Shown: positions 57,993-64,000 of the stretch, one piece after another
How positions within the stretch are numbered: the first letter of the stretch is position 1
Layout: the number at the start of each line of letters is the position of its first letter
Assembly: GCA_029532415.1 (NCBI GenBank)
Contig: JAQOTA010000052.1
Location: forward strand, 3,658,001 to 3,722,000
DNA: 64,000 bases
Reading direction: 5' to 3'
DNA from: Marasmius tenuissimus
Taxonomy: Eukaryota > Basidiomycota > Agaricomycetes > Agaricales > Marasmiaceae
Notes under the pieces: generated by a model
Told to the model about the DNA's origin: nothing
Seen by the model: the letters and a program-made list of their open reading frames with translations, nothing else
The model's database searches: none
Position numbers and translations under genes: made by a program

Positions 57993-60211
57993 CATGGATG
58001 ATCAATCGACGCAAACTAGGGAGCGGTTCATCGAATATTTTACACCTCTGTTCTACGGTTCGTCGTTCTTTCTTCAGGCACGAGGACAGCCCATCTGATT
58101 TAGTCTGAAGGTTGTTTGGTGGGGATAGGGTGAGTTGCCAGGCCCTCGTCTTGCGAGAGTGGGATTTATTAAAGACTCGGCCTATCAAGCTGTTTTGGAG
58201 TGTGCTTGGCTCAGACGTGGACTTACATCAAGTCTAACAATGACGGGAGACCGCTTCGAGCTATAGTGAGTGATTACGAGACCCACAACACTGTATCACT
58301 GAACCCGAGTTTCTTTGATGCCAGGTTGCTCTCTTATTGTAAGCCTTGGATTTCACACTCAATTTTCGCGTTTCTTATATTTCAATCAGCCTCCTGATCG
58401 TTGTAATTACCGTTCTAAACGGGGAAGTCCTTCGCTTCTACTTGGTACGTCCAGTCTACGCTTTCCCCCCGCACAGTATAAACCATTTCCTCAGCTCCTA
58501 AACTTTGGCAATTACAATGTTATTTCGAAACCTGCGCAGTTCGTGTTTTCAGTGCATATGATATCTGCAACGGTCTACAACCTTGGATACTAGGGTGGTA
58601 ACGACGTTAGCATTATTAAACTACATCGTCACCTTTGTGTGAGTGGGTACCGGCTTTCTGACGAGGATCGAACCGTCTGATAAACTGTTAAAGTTCGGAC
58701 CTCTGTTTTGTTTCGAGAATATGGTGCTGTGAGTTACATCAACTGGTTTATTTGTTTCAACCCGTGCTGAATGCATCTATAGTACGGAGGGTTCACTGGT
58801 TGCTTGTCGGTCTAATTGTGGGCAAAACAACCCTATTCCTTTGTTTTGGGCTGTTGAGATGACTTCCGTTCGATAGATATTGACCGCGCTCGCATCACTA
58901 GGTATGTGTACTACTTCCTCTTGAGATTCTGGTTCTCACTGTTTTCTCGTGTCTATAAAGTCGCCGGAGCAGGTGAGCAATCTTATCGGATTTCTACATG
59001 TATTCAGGCAATCTCACGACCTCTTCCCCAAAGTATTAGGCGACGAAATCATATCAAAACCTCTTCTCACTGCTCTCTCTGACACGAGGCACAAGGCACG
59101 TTCTTACAAGTCTTCCGTCACATCCTCGTTTTCATAAATCACCCTCTCAGGTCGTCATCTCCCTCACCAACTCCATGGCAGCCGCATCACAAGCCCTAAT
59201 TACCTTTTGTCTGTGGTATTCCTTCAAAGTTCATATGGATGAAGCACCCAAGTCAGTGGAAATTCTACCACCCGCCCAGTCTCGTTTCCTTACGCGGTCA
59301 AAAGCACACTACAACCTACGATCTTCCAACGACTAAGCTTCATTGTCCTAATTCGCGGCACATTCTTGACCATTGCTCAAGTGGTTCTCATGGTTCTGTA
59401 TCATCTTAGATCAGATAGACTTTGGTGGTGAGTAAGCTCAAGTCTCAACAGCATTCAAGGCTCACAGTGTGATTAAGGACACCAATTCATCAAACTCAAG
59501 CTGCTTTATATTATATCACTGCGAGTACGTCCTTTGCCCCGGTATTTTATTTGGCTCGAGTCGCTGAAAGTTTGGTTTTATAGTTACCACGTACGTTACC
59601 TCTCCCAAAGCGTTGACTCGGGCATATCAAATAACAAGCTCATACTCGATAGATTCAACATCTGTAACACAGGAACCCCGGGCAACGGGGAAGATCTCGA
59701 GAAGGCTTCTACCAAATTATCACACCAAAGCAAGCACTCCTCCCGTCTCACTACAGCCAAAGCTTCGACTTTAGCTGGGACTGACTCGCTTCTGTCGTGT
59801 TTTTCCAATGATAAGCAACATGCGTCTCCAGTGTCTAACGCGTCGATGCTTTCTCAGAGGCAAACTAGCGCTCACGGTGAAGATGGGGGTGGTGACGTGA
59901 AGAAGAGCACGCCACATCAGGAGGAGGTAAGAATGATTCCTACTCCCCCACCTGAGAGCGAGACTCCGCCTGTTCCCGCATCTGGCCATTCGGATGAAGA
60001 CACCGGAGTGTCCACTGAGCCTGAATCGGTACCTCTTGGCGGCGTCTGCCCTAACAAAGCGTCGAGCGGAACCTCAAACAGCAAACAGGAAAAAAAGAGA
60101 CAAAAAATCGGTGGTCCAAGGGCACGCATAGACTTGGCCCGTGGTAATCAACCTCAGGTACGTATGGCACAAAGTATGTTCGTACTGTGCGTTCTACTTT
60201 GTTCTAGATGA
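57993..60211 (+). CDS. DUF6534-like seven-helix protein
   Basis: Start proposed at ATG 57993 (MDDQSTQTRERFIEYF). Then CFGVCLAQTWTYIKSNND (58188-58250), which is the DUF6534 helix 1 to loop signature, a GTGAGT donor, VALL and the helix FLLIVVITVLNGEVLRFYL (58390-58441), LLNFGNYNVISKPAQFVF (family NFGNP-like motif), SLTNSMAAASQALITFCLWY (59160-59215), LSFIVLIRGTFLTIAQVVLM (59335-59395) and LKLLYIISLR, the last helices. A long Ser/Thr/Pro-rich tail follows (59640-60150) with KQEKKRQKIGGPRARI, a likely basic patch; it may end in a short further exon after a GTACGT donor at 60157. The part 58560-59150 is not resolved and could hold lesions. Orphan membrane family; function unknown. Confidence 0.55.
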
Positions 60212-60946
60212 CTCGACAGCTCCCCAGGGTTCCCAAACCGTGCGCGGGGAGGTGAAGATTGAGAACGAGAGAACGAGTCCGGATCTACATTTAGTTTCGC
60301 GCTGTTGCAATTCCATACTGAACCCTTGATTTGTTCCGAACTTACTATGGTCTGCTCCGAAGGCGAAGGCAAGAACGATACTCGATGCTTGTGTAGCGAT
60401 GGGTACTAAAATTTGGACGGAGCTCCGAAGATGATTATCCGCTATCCTTCATCCGAACAGCTAGTTGAAGTTCCAACTTCTGAGTGTCCCGTGCTTTCAT
60501 CATAGTTTAAGTAGATCCGAGAATGGCTTGATAGGCTGGTTTTAGCGACCTTGGAGACGAGGGGGACGCCTCTCGTCCCATACAGTAAATCCTCTTCTAA
60601 TTTAAGATTGAACTCGTCGGCCCCGACCGGATAGGAACATCATACAAGGACTTGCTCGGATAGTAATAATTGACGAGATGTGATACATAGACTGTAAGGC
60701 CGGCTGTTCAGGTGGTCCGGGATGATTTTCTGCGACGAGTCACGACAAAAAACTTAGAAAGCGGGACTTGAGCGAGTGAGATCCCAAGAGGAAAACCCGT
60801 GACTACAACCTATACTTGGGATTGTAGCTTGCTTGGATATATTCGGTGGCGTCGATGTGATGCACTATGACTATGGTGGACGCCTCCCTGGTGATACTAC
60901 TTACCGAGCTCCACAGTTCGGGCCAAGTTATGTATTTCCCGCACGC
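60212..60946. other. No gene seen
   Basis: Spacer between the DUF6534-like gene and the conserved upstream block of the UbiA pair. The frame at 60833-61048 overlaps that block and is not supported as coding. Confidence 0.4.
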
Positions 60947-61026
60947 CAAATGAACCGATTAACCTTGCCCATTATCCATCTCCTGGCAAGCATCCGGGAT
61001 CCGCGTGGTTTCACCTATGTATATAA
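60947..61026 (+). promoter_or_regulatory. Promoter block of UbiA gene 1
   Basis: CAAATGAACCGA at 60947-60958 is followed by TTAACCTTGCCC, then TATATAA at 61020-61026, 42 bases before the ATG. The same elements, in the same order and spacing, lie before the second UbiA gene, so this is conserved promoter sequence duplicated with the gene. Confidence 0.6.
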
Positions 61027-61061
61027 CCACCTCAATGTGGGGCCCTAGAACGGCATTCCCC

Positions 61062-62275
61062 ATGGCCAGCTGCAACTCTCGTCTGCAAGTTGGTACCCGG
61101 CGTCTCGGTGACCATCTGTATACAACATTTTTCTTTATGAAGAGCGACTTTTGGTTGACCATTGTCCCTTGTGCAAGTTCCTCTCACATGCCGGTCCCCT
61201 TGTCCTTGCTTATACCCTCAAATTCCGATCACAGCTCCTGTGTAGCTCGATACTCGTGGGACCTACAAAGCTATCATCAACCATGGCTGCTTGCATCTGG
61301 CTGATACTCCATCTATTGGCTTTTAACGTATGTGGCCCGTTACTGGTCGCGGATTCTACCACTTATTACCCAACCTTTTACATTTTGATTCAACTAGATA
61401 CAAAATCAGGTCGTTTACCGTTCAAAGAGGTCAACTCCGGATCCGCATACTGACCTATCAACTATTCTAGCTACTCGGAATTGAAGAAGACTGTCTTTGC
61501 AAACCGGATAGGCCCTTTGCATCTGGTCGTGTATCGCCAGAGAACGGATCCGCGCTCTTGGTCGTCGTTATAAGTGCTTCAATTGCTTGGAGCACTCTTC
61601 ATGGCATGTTGCCTCTTTGCATCGTCTATATGTGTGGGACGTTGCTGTATAATAGACTTGAACTGGCAGTGAATCCCTTCCTAAAGAATCCGATGACCGG
61701 AGTAGGTTACTCGTGCTATGTCTGGGGCATGACTTACATTATGGGTATGTGGTCTCACAGCCGTTTCTCGAGAGTGCTAATCGCTGTATAGGTGGACATC
61801 AACCCCTTAGCACTAGATCTCGCTCTGCGATCCTAATGAGTGGACTGATATTCGGCCTTACGGTCAGTGGTGTGCTCCCATCTGACGTGTATCAAGTCTG
61901 ATTTTATCCTTATAGGGACATATTGCGGATTTCAAAGATCGTTCGGGGGATGCTCAAATGGGTCGTAGAACGATTCCTCTCATCCTCCCGCAACGAATTG
62001 CGCGATGGTCACTATCATTTCTAATCCTCACTTGCACATACGGGTCGATTGCCTTCTGGTTACCCCCGATCACCGTCACTTGCGTTTTCACTATCATGTC
62101 CCTTATTACTGTCACGAAACTCGTGGAGACTCACTCTGAAAAAGACGATCGCATCAATTTTCGCTGGTACAAAGTGAGTTGCCGTACATATGAGTGAGAT
62201 CAAAGTTATCACTTACCTGGCTGTTGCCTACAGGGATGGCTCATTTGTGTCCACATTTTACCCCTCTTTGGATAA
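61062..62275 (+). CDS. UbiA-family prenyltransferase 1
   Basis: Membrane enzymes of this family move prenyl groups onto aromatic acceptors or cyclise prenyl diphosphates. Exons in phase: 61062-61172, 61235-61327, 61398-61409 (12 nt, IQNQ), 61471-61744, 61792-61862, 61916-62173, 62234-62275, giving 286 residues, normal for the family. First Asp-rich region: NQLLGIEEDCLCKPDRPFAS then GRVS. Second: GHIADFKDRSGDAQMGRRTI then PL, with the DxxxD core. Helices: LHGMLPLCIVYMCGTLLY, SYCV-type segments, SLSFLILTCTYGSIAFWLPP, VTCVFTIMSLITVTKLV. The first intron starts GC (61173), where gene 2 has GTAAGT. The C-terminus WYKGWLICVHILPLF is family-like. Residues C-L-C replace the R-I-C of gene 2 in motif 1. 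Substrate unknown; such genes occur in fungal terpenoid or quinone pathways, but no terpene synthase or P450 is near. Confidence 0.88.
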
Positions 62276-63404
62276 CCTACCTAGGAGGTAAAGACAATAA
62301 AGAAAAGAGCTGAATGTGACAAAATATACATAATTATAGGTTTTCATTGTGGGAATACCCATACCCTGGGTGCTTCAAGATTTGCAACGAAAGCATGTTA
62401 TCGCCCGAGGGTCGATCCAAGATTTCTGTGGCAATGTCATCAGTCTGGATGTCGGTTTTAGGTCCGAATGCAGAACTTATGTGAGTAGTATCCACCAAAC
62501 TCCAGTTAGGAACATAAGTCCAACGGGGCGGTGTGGATTGTCAACGGTGAATCTGTTCAACAGTGAGTTGTCGATGAGGGAAGGCTCACAGACCTGGCTT
62601 TTCCTTCCTTTTGTTTTACTTTATTTTATTTATTTATTGATTTCTCACGTCTATCGAAGGATTTTTGCACTAAGCCTCTGTTCTTGCCGCAGGGCTCTTG
62701 GGACAAGTATTAACGACTTAAAAGTCTTTTTTGACTAAGTAAGAATAAAGAATGAAAGTTTGATGATACGAGCGCGTCGTGTTGCGGTATGTCATGCAAG
62801 TGCTCGTCGCCTTTGTAGCTCATCAATATGATTAAATGGTGTTCGAGAATTCCTAACGGGAGGCTCTCTTGACCTACTTTCTCGTTTATCATCCCTGAAT
62901 TGCCCAGAATCAATGCCCTGACGCATAATCGTCACGCCCGGCTTGCCTTTGCCTTGTAGCACACGTATTCTAAGCTGCCGCGCAAATTCTTGTCACTCCT
63001 TGTCCGCAAGTTCACTTTGAGTGATTCATATTGATCTCAGCATACTCTGGGAGGCAAAAGGACTTCCCTGAGCTCGCCATCCCCTTTATCGAGGTTGTCA
63101 AAGGCTTACAGCGTAGATAGCATTTTCTGAGACATGACCGGCAAGGTCGGTTATCGGTGGTTCGGGTACCGTGTTTCGCGGCAACAACAAAACGAGGCCG
63201 GAGCATGTGGGGGGAGGAGGAGGGGCATGTCCACAATGATTCTTGAGTGATACCGAGGCCGTCGAGGTAGGTGATGGATTCCTGAATGCTCTTTCGTTCT
63301 GCAACAAGAGATGCTTGATAGATACCGTGGTCCCGGCGATACTAGATAAAGATTTAAACAGATAACGTCATCTTTCAAGTTGGGCCGGGTTTATCTCCCG
63401 ACGT
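62276..63404. other. Spacer between the UbiA genes, no gene seen
   Basis: A plus-strand frame at 62349-62738 has one hydrophobic segment but no family or splice support. The spacer is part of an approximately 2.47-kb tandem unit carrying the UbiA gene. Confidence 0.35.
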
Positions 63405-63503
63405 CAAATGAACCGACTAATCTTGCCCGTTAAACATTCTCCGTCTTTTGACAAGTGTCCTGAATGTGGACATCATTTCACCGGAGCTCATGTATATATA
63501 AAA
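63405..63503 (+). promoter_or_regulatory. Promoter block of UbiA gene 2
   Basis: CAAATGAACCGA at 63405-63416, then CTAATCTTGCCC and TATATATAAAA at 63493-63503, about 41 bases before the ATG. Matches the block before gene 1. Confidence 0.6.
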
Positions 63504-63535
63504 CCTCGAGGACAACGCATGGACTGATGTTCCCC

Positions 63536-64000
63536 ATGACCGGCCACTCCTCATGTCTGCAAGCTGGTGCCGGACTAGGTAACCATCTGTATACACTTTT
63601 TCTGTTCATCAAGAGCAACTTCTTGTTGGCCATTGCTCCTTGTGTAAGTTTCATTTACATGGTACCGCCGTACATGGAACCTCACATTGTATTCATAGCT
63701 CCTGTGTAGCTTGGCTCTCGTGGGACCTACAAATCTATTGTTGCTTAGCGCTGCGTGTACCTGGAAAATCCTCCATCTACTGGCTTTCAATGTATGTATC
63801 CCGCTACTTACCCCCGAATCTACCACTTACCTGCTACTGTATTCTTACCATTAGATCCAAAATCAGGTGATTTATTATTCCAAGATGTCGAGACCGGATA
63901 CTCATGACTAGCAACGTATCTAGCTAGTCGGTGTTGAAGAAGACCGTATTTGCAAGCCGGACAGGCCCTTTGCTTCCGGTCGTGTGTCACTTGATAGTGG
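63536..64000 (+). CDS. UbiA-family prenyltransferase 2, cut by window end
   Basis: Tandem paralogue of 61062-62275. Exons 63536-63643 (MTGHSSCLQAGAGLGNHLYT then LFLFIKSNFLLAIAPC), 63699-63791 (LLCSLALVGPTNLLLLS then AACTWKILHLLAFN), 63855-63866 (IQNQ micro-exon), 63924 onward (LVGVEEDRICKPDRPFASGR then VSLDSG). All introns seen are GT-AG and the exon lengths match gene 1 except one codon in exon 1. The first Asp-rich motif is complete. The rest lies beyond 64000. Confidence 0.85.

Overview
The window looks like a gene-poor, repeat-rich stretch of a filamentous basidiomycete (Agaricomycetes) nuclear genome. Evidence: every gene I could model is cut by short (about 45-75 nt) GT-AG introns; the cellular genes belong to families expanded in mushroom-forming fungi (DUF6533 and DUF6534 seven-helix proteins, MATH-domain proteins, UbiA-type prenyltransferases, a large unnamed family with GYPLW/IGDVG and VTGVE motifs); and the mobile elements are fungal Ty1/copia and Ty3/gypsy chromovirus types. 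I cannot name the species. No ribosomal RNA, tRNA, CRISPR or bacterial-type operon was seen.

Layout. 1-5485: a broken Ty3/gypsy integrase followed by decayed repeat DNA bounded by two diverged LTR-like repeats. 5486-8122: a minus-strand gene of the GYPLW/IGDVG family (G1), cut short by that repeat. 8123-12939: no recognisable gene, but two copies of a TIR-bearing MITE family (a third lies at 56555). 12940-14610: a plus-strand seven-helix protein. 14811-17783: a second GYPLW/IGDVG gene (G2) with an in-frame stop. 18081-36650 and 38186-47404: two diverged copies of one segmental duplication. Each carries a DUF6533 gene and a two-MATH-domain gene, and the copies differ by insertions: a complete copia element plus about 3.1 kb of extra DNA in copy A, a MITE in copy B. 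A third, broken MATH gene lies between them. 47405-55811: a Ty3/gypsy chromovirus with gag-protease, pol with chromodomain, and a third, intron-containing gene; its 5' end is scrambled. 57993-60211: a DUF6534-like protein. 61062-64000: a tandem pair of UbiA prenyltransferase genes, the second cut by the window end.

How it fits together. Recent retroelement activity is clear: the copia LTRs differ at one base in 311 and have a perfect 5-bp target duplication; the chromovirus LTR pieces look identical. Around them, gene copies are decaying by stops, splice-site changes and truncation. All four single-codon stops found in otherwise open frames are TGA, and the RT and integrase changes are C-to-T or G-to-A, which suggests cytosine deamination (RIP-like or CpG decay). 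The most unusual items are the spliced third gene of the chromovirus, its rearranged inverted-LTR 5' end, the half-tRNA-type primer site of the copia element, and GC-AG introns whose paralogous introns are GT-AG.
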